DNA from: an uncultured Oscillospiraceae bacterium
Lineage (GTDB): Bacteria; Bacillota; Clostridia; Oscillospirales; Oscillospiraceae
Assembly: GCA_947629915.1 (NCBI GenBank)
Contig: CANRFN010000045.1
Location: forward strand, 1-39,010
Reading direction: 5' to 3'
Length of the DNA: 39,010 nt
This document shows positions 15,348 through 23,314 of the stretch, piece by piece (the stretch's first letter is position 1; every line of letters starts with the position of its first letter). The notes below the pieces were generated by a model. The model saw only the letters and a list, made by a program, of their open reading frames with translations. It was not told where the DNA came from and made no database searches. The position numbers and the translations under genes are program-made.

Positions 15348-16433
15348 CTAGCGCTTGATATCGTAGTTCATGTTCATCAGGCTGCGGATGGACTCCACGT
15401 CATCGGTGATGTTGCCGTCGCCATGAATCGTGTGCTTGATGGCGCTGGACGCCACGGCGAAGTTCACCATGTCCATGGGCTTATAGTTGTTCATCATGGC
15501 ATAGATGAGGCCGCTGGCAAAGGCGTCACCGCCGCCCACCCGGTCCAGAATGTTAAAGGTAAATAGCCGGCTCTCGAAGGTGTGCCCCCGGTACCACATG
15601 TAGGCCATGAGGCTGTTCTCGCTGCCGGAGTGGGCATACCGCACATGGCGAGCGATGCACTTGATGTTGGGGTAGCGGTCCACGAAGTGCTGGAACACCT
15701 CGTCCTGCTGCTCGTAGCTGGGCTGGAAGGGCACGCCGTCCTTCCAGTCGCCCTTGGAATGGTCCTCTTCGTCCTTCCAGAGGTGGTAGGGCTCGATGCC
15801 CAGCAGCACGTCCACGTAGGGCAGGCACTGGGTGCAGTAGTCCCGGGCCTCCTCCCAGCTCCAGAGGAGGCTGCGGAAGTTGCCGTCAAAGGACACGGTA
15901 AGTCCCTTCTCCTTGGCCGCCTTCATCAGCTTCAGGGTAAAGTCTGCGCAGCTGGGGGACAGGGCCGGGGTGATGCCGCTGCAGTGGAGCCACTCAAAGC
16001 CGTCCAGGAGGGCATCGATGTCCACCCCGCTGAAGTCGTACTCGCTGATGGCGCTGTGCTTGCGGTCGTAGGTCACCTTGCTGGGGCGGATCCCGTAGCC
16101 GGTCTCCAGGTAGTAGGTGCCCAGGCGGTGGGTGGGGGTCTCCTCCTTGGAGCTCAGGATCACCGGTGTGCAGTGCACATCGTTGGAGCGGAGCATGCGC
16201 ACCGCGCTCTTGCCCAGGGAGTTGTTGGGCACCACCGTGAAGAAGGTGCTGTCCACACCCAGGTTGGCCAGAGCCAGGGCGATGTTGGCCTCGCTGCCGC
16301 CGTAGCTCAGCTCAAAGCTGGTGGCCACGCGGATCTTCTCATAGTTGGGGGGCGTAAGGCGGAGCATGATCTCGCCGAAAGCAAGGAACTTCTGCCCCAC
16401 GCCCTCAACGCTGAGCGGGTTGGAGTGCACCAT
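15348..16433 (-). CDS. PfkB sugar kinase, probable 2-keto-3-deoxygluconate kinase (copy 2)
   Basis: Ribokinase-family kinase of about 361 aa, expected to make KDPG from KDG with ATP. Visible: the GGSEANIALALANLG substrate-side motif and the C-terminal catalytic DRVGGGDAFASG with the general base Asp. The ATG at 16433 has AGAGG at 8 nt; a GTG at 16442 would overlap the preceding stop. An N-terminal extension of about 12 aa precedes the usual FLAFGEIMLRL start. It directly follows a second, clearly diverged PfkB kinase. One may phosphorylate KDG and the other a different keto-sugar acid; specificity cannot be read here. Confidence 0.88.
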   Translation of the reverse strand: MVHSNPLSVEGVGQKFLAFGEIMLRLTPPNYEKIRVATSFELSYGGSEANIALALANLGVDSTFFTVVPNNSLGKSAVRMLRSNDVHCTPVILSSKEETPTHRLGTYYLETGYGIRPSKVTYDRKHSAISEYDFSGVDIDALLDGFEWLHCSGITPALSPSCADFTLKLMKAAKEKGLTVSFDGNFRSLLWSWEEARDYCTQCLPYVDVLLGIEPYHLWKDEEDHSKGDWKDGVPFQPSYEQQDEVFQHFVDRYPNIKCIARHVRYAHSGSENSLMAYMWYRGHTFESRLFTFNILDRVGGGDAFASGLIYAMMNNYKPMDMVNFAVASSAIKHTIHGDGNITDDVESIRSLMNMNYDIKR

Positions 16434-16438
16434 GCAGC

Positions 16439-17467
16439 TCACCTCTGGACGCGGCCGGAGCCATCGCCGCCGGCCAGCTTCTCCACCTCTGCGATGGTGG
16501 CGAAGTTGTAGTCGCCCTCGATGGAGTGCTTCAGCGCGGAGGCCGCCACGGCGAACTCCACGGCGCCCTGGGTGCTGTAGCCGTTGGTGAGGGCATAGAT
16601 CAGGCCGCCGCCAAAGCTGTCCCCGCCGCCGATGCGGTCGATGATGTGCAGGTGGTAGAGCTTGGAGAAGCAGTACTCGTTGGAGGCCACGTCATAGAGC
16701 ATGGCGGACCAGTCGTTGTCGAAGGCGGACTTGGACTCCCGGAGGGTGATGGCCACCTTCTCGAAGCCGAACTTGTCTGCCAGCTGCTTGGCCACGGACT
16801 TGTAGCCCTCTTTGTTCAGCTCGCCTGCGGTGATGTCGGTGGCCTCGGCCTCGATGCCGAACACATCCTTGGCGTCCTCCTCGTTGGAGATGCACACGTC
16901 CACATACTGGCAGAGCTCGGTCATGGCCTCCCGGGCCTGGGCGCGGGTCCACAGCTTGCCCCGGTAGTTCAGGTCGCAGGAGATCTTGCAGCCGTGGGCC
17001 TTGGCGGCCTTGCAGGCATCGATGCAGGCCTGGACCATGTTGGGGCCGAGAGCCGGGGTGATGCCGGTGAAGTGGAACCAGTTGGCGCCCTCAAAGATGG
17101 CGTCCCAGTCGAAGTCGGAGGGGCTGGCCTCCTGGATGGCGGAGTGGGCCCGGTCGTAGATGCACACGGAGGGACGCTGGGAGGCGCCCTTCTCGTTGTA
17201 GTAGATGCCCACGCGGTCGCCGCCCCGGACGATCTTGCTGGTGTCCACGCCGTAGCGGCGCAGGCTGTTCACCGCCGCCTGGCCGATGGCGTGGGCGGGC
17301 AGCTTGGTGACGTACACGGCGTCCTGGCCGTAGTTGGCCAGGGAGACGGCCACGTTGGCCTCGCCGCCGCCGAAGGTGAACTCCAGGTGGTCTGCCTGGA
17401 CGAAGCGCTCGTAGTTGTAGGGCTGGAGGCGAACCATCAGTTCACCGAAGGTAACAATCTTAGCCAT
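16439..17467 (-). CDS. kdgK: 2-keto-3-deoxygluconate kinase (copy 1)
   Basis: Ribokinase/PfkB family kinase of 342 aa phosphorylating 2-keto-3-deoxygluconate, the common product of both uronate branches. Motifs: GGGEANVAVSLANYG near residue 33, the Asp-rich ISNEEDAKDVFG region, and the catalytic DRIGGGDSFGGG near 280. The start at 17467 has an AGGAGG site. It lies 31 nt after the VOC gene and precedes the second PfkB gene. It starts immediately with the usual MAKIVTFGELMVRL and is the more canonical of the two. Confidence 0.9.
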   Translation of the reverse strand: MAKIVTFGELMVRLQPYNYERFVQADHLEFTFGGGEANVAVSLANYGQDAVYVTKLPAHAIGQAAVNSLRRYGVDTSKIVRGGDRVGIYYNEKGASQRPSVCIYDRAHSAIQEASPSDFDWDAIFEGANWFHFTGITPALGPNMVQACIDACKAAKAHGCKISCDLNYRGKLWTRAQAREAMTELCQYVDVCISNEEDAKDVFGIEAEATDITAGELNKEGYKSVAKQLADKFGFEKVAITLRESKSAFDNDWSAMLYDVASNEYCFSKLYHLHIIDRIGGGDSFGGGLIYALTNGYSTQGAVEFAVAASALKHSIEGDYNFATIAEVEKLAGGDGSGRVQR

Positions 17468-17498
17468 ATCGCATTCCTCCTAGTAAATGTGAGATCTC

Positions 17499-17843
17499 TC
17501 AGATCTTCAAGAGATGGATGGCGAAGCCCAGGACCTCGTCCTCCAGGTAGGCGGCGTTCATGGTGCCGTCCGGCTTGTACTTCTTGGACGAGGCGTCCAC
17601 TTTGAAGCCCCGGGACTCCAGGTCCTCGCAGGCCGCCGCCACGTCAGGGGTGCCGATGGCGATGTGGCCATGGGTGCCCCGGCCCATCTTCTTGTTCACC
17701 TCGATCACGGTGCCGGCGAAGTTGGAGCTGTTGCCCTCCTTCACCTTGAAGCCAAACATGGCCTCAAAGAGCTTCACGGCCTGGAGAGACGCCTCGGCGT
17801 TCTCGGCGTTGATGCCGATGTGGGCCAGTGTGTACTCCACCAT
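17499..17843 (-). CDS. VOC-family protein translationally coupled to KDPG aldolase
   Basis: A 114-aa glyoxalase/VOC fold protein with two beta-alpha-beta modules (LAHIGINAENAEAS and THGHIAIGTPDVAAA). Its start shares one base with the eda stop, so translation is coupled. From memory of the family, many Clostridia carry Eda proteins of about 320 aa with just such a domain fused at the C-terminus; here it is a separate gene. Likely metal-site residues include the two HIG/HIA histidines. Its reaction is unknown; a role in handling the aldolase substrate or product is inferred. Confidence 0.85.
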   Translation of the reverse strand: MVEYTLAHIGINAENAEASLQAVKLFEAMFGFKVKEGNSSNFAGTVIEVNKKMGRGTHGHIAIGTPDVAAACEDLESRGFKVDASSKKYKPDGTMNAAYLEDEVLGFAIHLLKI

Positions 17844-18484
17844 CAGCCCCGGGCCTCCTTCACGATCTCCACGCTCTTCTTGCAGAGGTCGATGATCTCA
17901 TCCCACTTGTTGTTGTCGATGAGATCTGCGGTGACCATGTAGCTGCCGCCGCAGGCCGCGATCACGGGGGCCTTCAGGTAGTCCGCCAGGTTCTTCAGGG
18001 AGATGCCGCCGGTGGGCATTACCTTGAACATGGGGAAGGGAGCCGCCATGGCCTTGATCTTGGCCAGACCCCCGGACTGCTCGGCCGGGAAGAACTTCAG
18101 CACTTCCAGGCCCAGTTTGTACGCCGCATGGTAGTCCGTGGGGGTGGTGCAGCCGGGGAAGATGGGCACGCCCTTGGACTGGCAGTACTTGACGATCTCG
18201 ATGTCCAGGCCCGGCGTGACGATGAATTTGGCGCCTGCCGCCAGGGCCTCATCCACCTGGGCGGTGGAGAGCACCGTGCCGGCGCCCACCAGCATGTCCG
18301 GGCACTCCTGGACCATCAGGGCGATGGCCTTGGCGGCACCGGCAGCCCGGAAGGTGACTTCAGCCACCGGCACGCCGCCGGCGGTGAGGGCCTTGGCCAG
18401 GGGAGCGGCGTCCCGCTCGGGGTGGTTCAGCTTGATGACCGGCACCACGCCGATCTGGGAAATGGCCTGAGATACTGCATCCAT
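17843..18484 (-). CDS. eda: KDPG/KHG aldolase
   Basis: 2-keto-3-deoxy-6-phosphogluconate aldolase cleaving KDPG to pyruvate and glyceraldehyde-3-phosphate, the last step of the pathway. At 213 aa it has normal length. Seen: the Glu of VAEVTFR (about 42), the Schiff-base Lys in EVLKFFPAE (about 130), and the phosphate-binding PTGGIS and GGSYMV segments. The start at 18484 has a GGAGG site. It is followed with a 1-nt overlap by the VOC gene and preceded by the TIM-barrel isomerase gene. Confidence 0.95.
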   Translation of the reverse strand: MDAVSQAISQIGVVPVIKLNHPERDAAPLAKALTAGGVPVAEVTFRAAGAAKAIALMVQECPDMLVGAGTVLSTAQVDEALAAGAKFIVTPGLDIEIVKYCQSKGVPIFPGCTTPTDYHAAYKLGLEVLKFFPAEQSGGLAKIKAMAAPFPMFKVMPTGGISLKNLADYLKAPVIAACGGSYMVTADLIDNNKWDEIIDLCKKSVEIVKEARG

Positions 18485-18523
18485 GATAATTACCTCCTGA
18501 TAATATTGATCGCAGAGCCCGTC

Positions 18524-19378
18524 TCAGACGGTCTCATAGAGTTGCTGCAGGAATGTGCGGGAGGACACCGCGTTGTCGTTGGTGGTGTTCTCCAGGGTGG
18601 CCTGGACGAAGGGCTTGCGGGCCTTCATCCAGCGGAGGATCTCGGTGTAGTCCATGACGCCGGTGCCGGCCGCGATGCTCTTCAGGTCGTCCCCCGCGGG
18701 AACGCAGTCCTTCAGATGCACCACTGCCACGTAGTCTCCCAGCTTTTCGATGGCCTCCCCGATCACCTTGTCCCGCTCCTCCAGGTTACCGGGATAGAGC
18801 AGGTTTACGGGATCCAGGATGATCCTGAGGTTGGGGCTGGCGATGGCCTTCAGCACCGCCAGGGCCCGGTCAGGGCTGTACACGATGTGTTTCCACACCG
18901 GCTCGATGGCCATGGACACGCCCCAGTGCTCCGCCTGCTCCACCACCGGGGCCAGGCCCCTGATGAAGGTCTCCAGGGCCTCCTGGGAGTGGGTGTTGGC
19001 GTCCATCTTGTACTGGGGATTGGGGGCGCCGGTCTCAGTGCCCACCACGCTGCACCCCAGAAGGGACGCCACACGGAGGTGTCCGTAGTACCTGCTCTGG
19101 ATCTTCTGAAGCTCCTGGGGGTCCGGGTGGGCCAGGTTCAGGTAGCAGCCCAACACCGCCACGTCCAGGTGCTGCTGGGCGAAAACCCGCTTGGTGTACA
19201 CCGCCAGGCCCTCTGTGAGGGCGCCGTAATCAAAGGTAACGCCCTTGATCACCTTCCCGTAGGCCAGGTGGACGCAGGAGAAGCCCTCCTCCCGCGCCTT
19301 GGCTGCCCGCGCCTCCAGGGTCTGGGTCTCGGGGCCCAGTCCCCCGTTGACATCGTGCAGCCGGATGCCGATCTGCAT
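18524..19378 (-). CDS. TIM-barrel sugar isomerase/epimerase family protein
   Basis: A 284-aa protein of the xylose-isomerase-like (AP endonuclease 2) superfamily. Likely metal ligands are spread as in that family: the Glu in MAIEPVW, the Asp in IILDPVN, the His in VVHLKD, and the Glu in ATLENTT near the C-terminus. No signal peptide is present. It sits inside the uronate operon between uxaA and eda. It probably isomerises or epimerises a sugar acid intermediate, perhaps letting another uronate enter the path. The exact reaction is unknown. Confidence 0.85.
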   Translation of the reverse strand: MQIGIRLHDVNGGLGPETQTLEARAAKAREEGFSCVHLAYGKVIKGVTFDYGALTEGLAVYTKRVFAQQHLDVAVLGCYLNLAHPDPQELQKIQSRYYGHLRVASLLGCSVVGTETGAPNPQYKMDANTHSQEALETFIRGLAPVVEQAEHWGVSMAIEPVWKHIVYSPDRALAVLKAIASPNLRIILDPVNLLYPGNLEERDKVIGEAIEKLGDYVAVVHLKDCVPAGDDLKSIAAGTGVMDYTEILRWMKARKPFVQATLENTTNDNAVSSRTFLQQLYETV

Positions 19379-19412
19379 CGCTGCTCGCTCCTTTCTCTCT
19401 GGATTGGGGTCT

Positions 19413-19441
19413 CCCCTGCCGGGCGCACCGCCCGGCAGGGG
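19413..19441 (-). other. Intercistronic hairpin between uxaA and the isomerase gene
   Basis: Perfect 13+13 bp GC-rich stem with a 3-nt loop in the 85-nt gap. On the transcribed strand it is followed by GAGACCCC, not a U-tract. An mRNA processing or stability element is therefore likelier than a terminator. Confidence 0.65.
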
Positions 19442-19463
19442 TTTGCTGATTTAGAACATCTGC

Positions 19464-20942
19464 TCAGAGAACCACACCGTCTTTGAAGATGGAGATCTCC
19501 CGGAAGCCCTTCTCCTCGGTGCGGGTCTTGTGGCCGGACGCCACCCAGCGCACCAGCTGCATCAGGTCCTCCGCCGCCTGGGGAATGGTCCGGGCGCCGT
19601 CTGCCACCATGCCGGCGTTGAAGTCGATCCAGGCCGGCTTCCGCTCGGCCAGGGGGCTGTTGGTGGCCAGCTTCAGGGTGGGGGCCGGTGCCCCGAAGGG
19701 TGTGCCCCGGCCGGTGGTGAAGAGGATGATATGGGCGCCGGCGGCGGTGAGGGCGGTGGCGGACACCAGGTCGTTGCCGGGACCGTAGAGCAGGTTCAGG
19801 CCCCTCTTGGTGACGGGGTCGCCGTAGCCGATCACGTCCACGATGGGGGCCGTGCCGCCCTTCTGGACGCAGCCGCAGGACTTGTCCTCCAGGGTGGTGA
19901 TGCCGCCCTGTTTGTTGCCCGGGCTGGGGTTGTCGTAGACGACTTCATTGTGGCGGATGAAGTAGTCCTTAAAGCCGTTGAGCATGTCCGAGGCCTTTTG
20001 GAAGACCTCCTCGTCCACGCAGCGGTCCATGAGGAACTGCTCGGCGCCAAACATCTCCGGCACCTCGGTGAGCACGGTGGAGCCGCCCATGGAGGTGAAC
20101 ATGTCGGAGAAACGCCCCACCACCGGGTTGGCGGTGATGCCGGAGAGACCGTCGGAGCCGCCGCACTTCATGCCGATCACCAGATCGCAGAGGGGCAGCT
20201 CGGTGCGGAAGTACTGGCTGGCGGTCTCCACGCACTCCTTCAAGAGAGCCCGTCCGGCCACCATCTCGTCCTCCACCTCCTGGCAGGTGAGGAACTTCAC
20301 CCGGTCCGGGTCGTAGTCCCCCAGCTCCTCCAGGAACTGCTCGTGGGTGAGGTTCTCGCAGCCCAGGCTCAGCACCAGCACCGCCGCGGCGTTGGGGTGA
20401 CGGCACAGGGCGGCCAGCAGCTTCCGGGTCTGGGCGTGGTCGTGGCCGGTCTGGGAGCAGCCGAAGGGGTGGGTGAAGCAGTACAGGCCATCGATGTTGG
20501 GTGTATGGGCGATCAGGTCCTGGTTGGCGTCCACCAGCCGCTTGGCCACGTCATTGACGCACCCCACGGTGGGGATGATCCAGATCTCGTTGCGCACCGC
20601 CGCCCGGCCGTCCTTGCGGAGGTAGCCTTTGAAGGTCTCCTGCTTGTGCTCCGGTGGATACTCGATCTTGGGGTTGTAGGTGTACTCCACCTCGCCGGAG
20701 AGGTTGGTGGCCATGTTGTGGGTGTGCACCCAGCTGCCCGGCTGGATGTCCTCGGTGGCGTGGCCGATGAAGAGGCCGTACTTCACCACCATCTCCCCGT
20801 TGGCGATGGGCTTCAGTGCCATCTTGTGGCCCTGGGGGATGTCCTGGGATGCGGTCACGCCCTTGAACACCGTGCCGGCCCCCACCGGGTGCAGCGCCAC
20901 CGCCACGTTGTCCTTCTCGTGGATTTGAATGAAATCAGGCAT
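19464..20942 (-). CDS. uxaA: Altronate dehydratase
   Basis: Removes water from D-altronate to give 2-keto-3-deoxygluconate. At 492 aa it has normal length. It has an N-terminal SAF domain (about 1-95) and the large altronate/galactarate dehydratase domain (about 100-490). Visible family segments are GYLRKDGRAAVRN, LGCENLTHEQF, MKCGGSDGLSGITANP and TTGRGTPFG; conserved Cys residues probably hold iron. The start at 20942 follows GAGGGGAGG. It lies directly downstream of uxaB (18 nt). Galactarate dehydratase is the alternative, but the uxaB/uxaC context decides. Confidence 0.95.
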   Translation of the reverse strand: MPDFIQIHEKDNVAVALHPVGAGTVFKGVTASQDIPQGHKMALKPIANGEMVVKYGLFIGHATEDIQPGSWVHTHNMATNLSGEVEYTYNPKIEYPPEHKQETFKGYLRKDGRAAVRNEIWIIPTVGCVNDVAKRLVDANQDLIAHTPNIDGLYCFTHPFGCSQTGHDHAQTRKLLAALCRHPNAAAVLVLSLGCENLTHEQFLEELGDYDPDRVKFLTCQEVEDEMVAGRALLKECVETASQYFRTELPLCDLVIGMKCGGSDGLSGITANPVVGRFSDMFTSMGGSTVLTEVPEMFGAEQFLMDRCVDEEVFQKASDMLNGFKDYFIRHNEVVYDNPSPGNKQGGITTLEDKSCGCVQKGGTAPIVDVIGYGDPVTKRGLNLLYGPGNDLVSATALTAAGAHIILFTTGRGTPFGAPAPTLKLATNSPLAERKPAWIDFNAGMVADGARTIPQAAEDLMQLVRWVASGHKTRTEEKGFREISIFKDGVVL

Positions 20943-20960
20943 ATGGGCCCTCCCCTCGTC

Positions 20961-22454
20961 TCAGAGGCACTTGGCGTAGGCTGCCAGGGCGCCTTCCGTG
21001 CGGATGCACTGCAGCGCCTCCACCGCGGCGGCCTCGAAGCCGGGCACTGCGGTAAGGTTCTGGCCCCACATCTGGGTGTTGGTCATCACAGCGTGGGTGA
21101 GGGCGGCCGCGTCATCGTCCTTGTGGGCCAGGTAGAACTCCAGCACATAGCGGTCATCCGAGCACACATAGGTGTTGCCGGCGGGGCGCTTGCACACCAG
21201 GCCCTCATCGGTGAGCGCCTGGACATCGGTGGAGTAGAAGGCCATGTAGGCGGCAAAGCTGGTGACGAGGCACGGGGGCAGCTTGCCCTCCTTCTCCAGG
21301 TACTCCAGAAGGGTGGGCATGTTGCGGGCCCGCCACTTGGAGGTGGAGTTCAGGGAGATGCTCATCAGGGCGTGGGCGATGAAGGGGTTGTTGAACCGGT
21401 CCTGGACGGCGGCGGCAAAGCTGGTGCAGTCCTCCTTGTCCAGAGGCAGCACCGGGATCACCTCATCGTACAGCATCTTGTTCATGAAGCCCCGGATGGT
21501 GTCGTTTTCCATGCAGTCCCGGACGATATCGAAGCCGGCGAGATACGCACCCAGCACAAAGCCGGTGTGGGCGCCGTTCAGGATGCGGACCTTGCGCTTC
21601 TTGTACGGGGTGACATCGGGCACCACAATGCAATTGAGGCCAGCCTTCTTGAAGGGCAGCTTGTCCGCCAGCCAGGCCGGGCCCTCGATGTTCCACACGC
21701 CGAAGACCTCGCCCACGTCCAGAAGGGGGTCGGAATAGCCGTTCTGAGCCTCCAGGGCGGCGATCTCCTGGGGATCGCGGATGCGGCCGGGGACGATGCG
21801 GTCCACCAGGGTGGAGCAGAAGGTGCACTGGTCGTTCACATAGGCCTTGAAGGCGTCCGAGAGGCCCCACTGGTCGATGTACTGGTTCACGCACTTGAGG
21901 AGCTCTTTGCCGTTGTTGTCGATGAGCTCGCAGGAGAGGATCACAAGGCCGTTCCCGCCGGCGTTGAACCGCTCCAGGAGCACCTGGGTCAGCTTGCCGG
22001 GGAAGGAAGATGCGGGCCTGTCCTCCAGGTTGCAGGCGGGGTCATAGACGATGCCGGCCTCGGTGGTGTTGGAGACCACATACTCCAGATCCTTGGAGCG
22101 GGCCAGCTCCATCAGGGAGGCATAGCCCTCCTCCGTGTAGGGGTTGAGGCAGCGGGACACGCTGGAGATGACGCGCTTGCGGTCTACCTTCTCGCCATTC
22201 TCCCGGCCCCGGAGGTACAGGGTGTACAGGCCCTCCTGCTCGTTGATCATGTCGGTGAGGCCCATGGCGATGGGCTGCACCAGCACGCACTTGCCGTTCC
22301 AGCCGGCCTTCTCGTTGGAGACGTCAAACCAGTAGTTGGTGAAGGCCCGCAGGAAGTTGCCCTCGCCAAACTGCATGACCTTCTCCGGTGCCTGCTCCAG
22401 GATATATCCCTGATATCCGGAGGCCTTCAGAACCTGATAATTCAACCGTTCCAT
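20961..22454 (-). CDS. uxaB: Tagaturonate reductase (altronate oxidoreductase)
   Basis: NADH-dependent reduction of D-tagaturonate to D-altronate. The 497-aa protein belongs to the polyol-specific long-chain dehydrogenase family. It has an N-terminal Rossmann start FGEGNFLRAF (about 28-37) and the catalytic-region segment VRILNGAHTGFVLGAYLAG with KKRK upstream. The start at 22454 has AGGAGGAG. A hairpin with a U-tract lies 40 nt upstream, so expression may depend on read-through from the esterase gene. Fructuronate reductase is the alternative; uxaA adjacency favours tagaturonate. Confidence 0.94.
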   Translation of the reverse strand: MERLNYQVLKASGYQGYILEQAPEKVMQFGEGNFLRAFTNYWFDVSNEKAGWNGKCVLVQPIAMGLTDMINEQEGLYTLYLRGRENGEKVDRKRVISSVSRCLNPYTEEGYASLMELARSKDLEYVVSNTTEAGIVYDPACNLEDRPASSFPGKLTQVLLERFNAGGNGLVILSCELIDNNGKELLKCVNQYIDQWGLSDAFKAYVNDQCTFCSTLVDRIVPGRIRDPQEIAALEAQNGYSDPLLDVGEVFGVWNIEGPAWLADKLPFKKAGLNCIVVPDVTPYKKRKVRILNGAHTGFVLGAYLAGFDIVRDCMENDTIRGFMNKMLYDEVIPVLPLDKEDCTSFAAAVQDRFNNPFIAHALMSISLNSTSKWRARNMPTLLEYLEKEGKLPPCLVTSFAAYMAFYSTDVQALTDEGLVCKRPAGNTYVCSDDRYVLEFYLAHKDDDAAALTHAVMTNTQMWGQNLTAVPGFEAAAVEALQCIRTEGALAAYAKCL

Positions 22455-22493
22455 AGGAATCTCCTCCTATCCAGATTTTGCCGCCGTGCGGCA

Positions 22494-22533
22494 TGAAAAA
22501 GGGGGCACAGAGTGAACCTGTACCCCTTTTTTG
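22494..22533 (-). terminator. Hairpin with U-tract inside the operon, upstream of uxaB
   Basis: On the minus strand a GGGG-T-ACAG arm pairs with CTGT-G-CCCC around a 7-nt loop and is followed by CTTTTT. It follows the esterase stop at once and precedes uxaB by about 40 nt. No promoter is visible between it and uxaB, so it probably acts as a partial terminator. Confidence 0.75.
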
Positions 22534-22534
22534 T

Positions 22535-23314
22535 TCAAGGTGTAAAGTGAAATCTGCGATTGAGCCATGTCCCGCACAGGGCGAGCCACGCCCGGCAAAC
22601 CTCATCCGGTGTCTCCACTTCTGCGCTGCAGGTGGAGATTCCGTGCGCACCCGTCTCAAACAAGTGGTACTCAAAGGGAATGTGCTGCCGGCGCAGTGCC
22701 GCCGCCAGCATCATGCTGTTCTCCGGGGGGACAGACGTGTCCTCCCCGCCGTGCCAGAGAAATACCGGGGGATGCCCCGGGCCCACCCGGTCCGGCAGGT
22801 GGAGCTTTGCCCGCACCGCCGGGTCTCCGCCGGACACCGTGGCGGCGGACGCCTCGTGGCAGAAGGGGCCGGTGCTGATCACCGGGTACCCCAGGATCAC
22901 CGCGTCCGGCCGGCAGCCCGAAGGCAATGCCAGCTCTGGGTCGTCCCAGAGGGCGCCCAGGCTCTCCGCCAGATGTCCGCCGGCGGAGAAGCCCAGGACT
23001 GCGATCCGGTGGGGATCCAGGTGCCAGGCCTCTGCATGGCGCCGGATGGTGACCACGGTCTCTGCCAACTCCCGGAGGGGCCGGTATCCGCCGGCCCGCG
23101 CCCCGCAGGAGTACTCCAGGACAAACACCTGGTACCCCATGGCCAGAAAGTACAGCGCCGGGGAATCCTTCTCCCGGGGAGAGCAGTACAGATATGCGCC
23201 CCCCGGGCATACCACCAGGGCGGGCCGCACCTTATGGGCCTGCAGGCGGTCGTGGTCCTCCTGCAGGTACCCCTGTACCGAGGCCTCCCCGGCGGAGAAG
23301 GAGATGACTTGCAT
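22535..23314 (-). CDS. Alpha/beta hydrolase, probable cytoplasmic carbohydrate esterase
   Basis: A 259-aa esterase of the BD-FAE/acetylesterase kind. Catalytic features: oxyanion segment VVCPGGAY, nucleophile elbow GFSAGG (Ser about 119), acid in HGGEDTSVP (Asp about 201) and His in ETGAHG. No signal peptide. It starts at 23314, sharing its first base with the kduD-like stop. Within a pectin/uronate operon it would plausibly remove acetyl or methyl esters from imported oligogalacturonides; the substrate is inferred. Confidence 0.88.
   Translation of the reverse strand: MQVISFSAGEASVQGYLQEDHDRLQAHKVRPALVVCPGGAYLYCSPREKDSPALYFLAMGYQVFVLEYSCGARAGGYRPLRELAETVVTIRRHAEAWHLDPHRIAVLGFSAGGHLAESLGALWDDPELALPSGCRPDAVILGYPVISTGPFCHEASAATVSGGDPAVRAKLHLPDRVGPGHPPVFLWHGGEDTSVPPENSMMLAAALRRQHIPFEYHLFETGAHGISTCSAEVETPDEVCRAWLALCGTWLNRRFHFTP

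Noticed and set aside
19530..22496. Plus-strand open frame of 988 codons opposite uxaA and uxaB
   Set aside because: It spans two recognised genes and their gap and has no ribosome binding site or domain; a GC-driven shadow.
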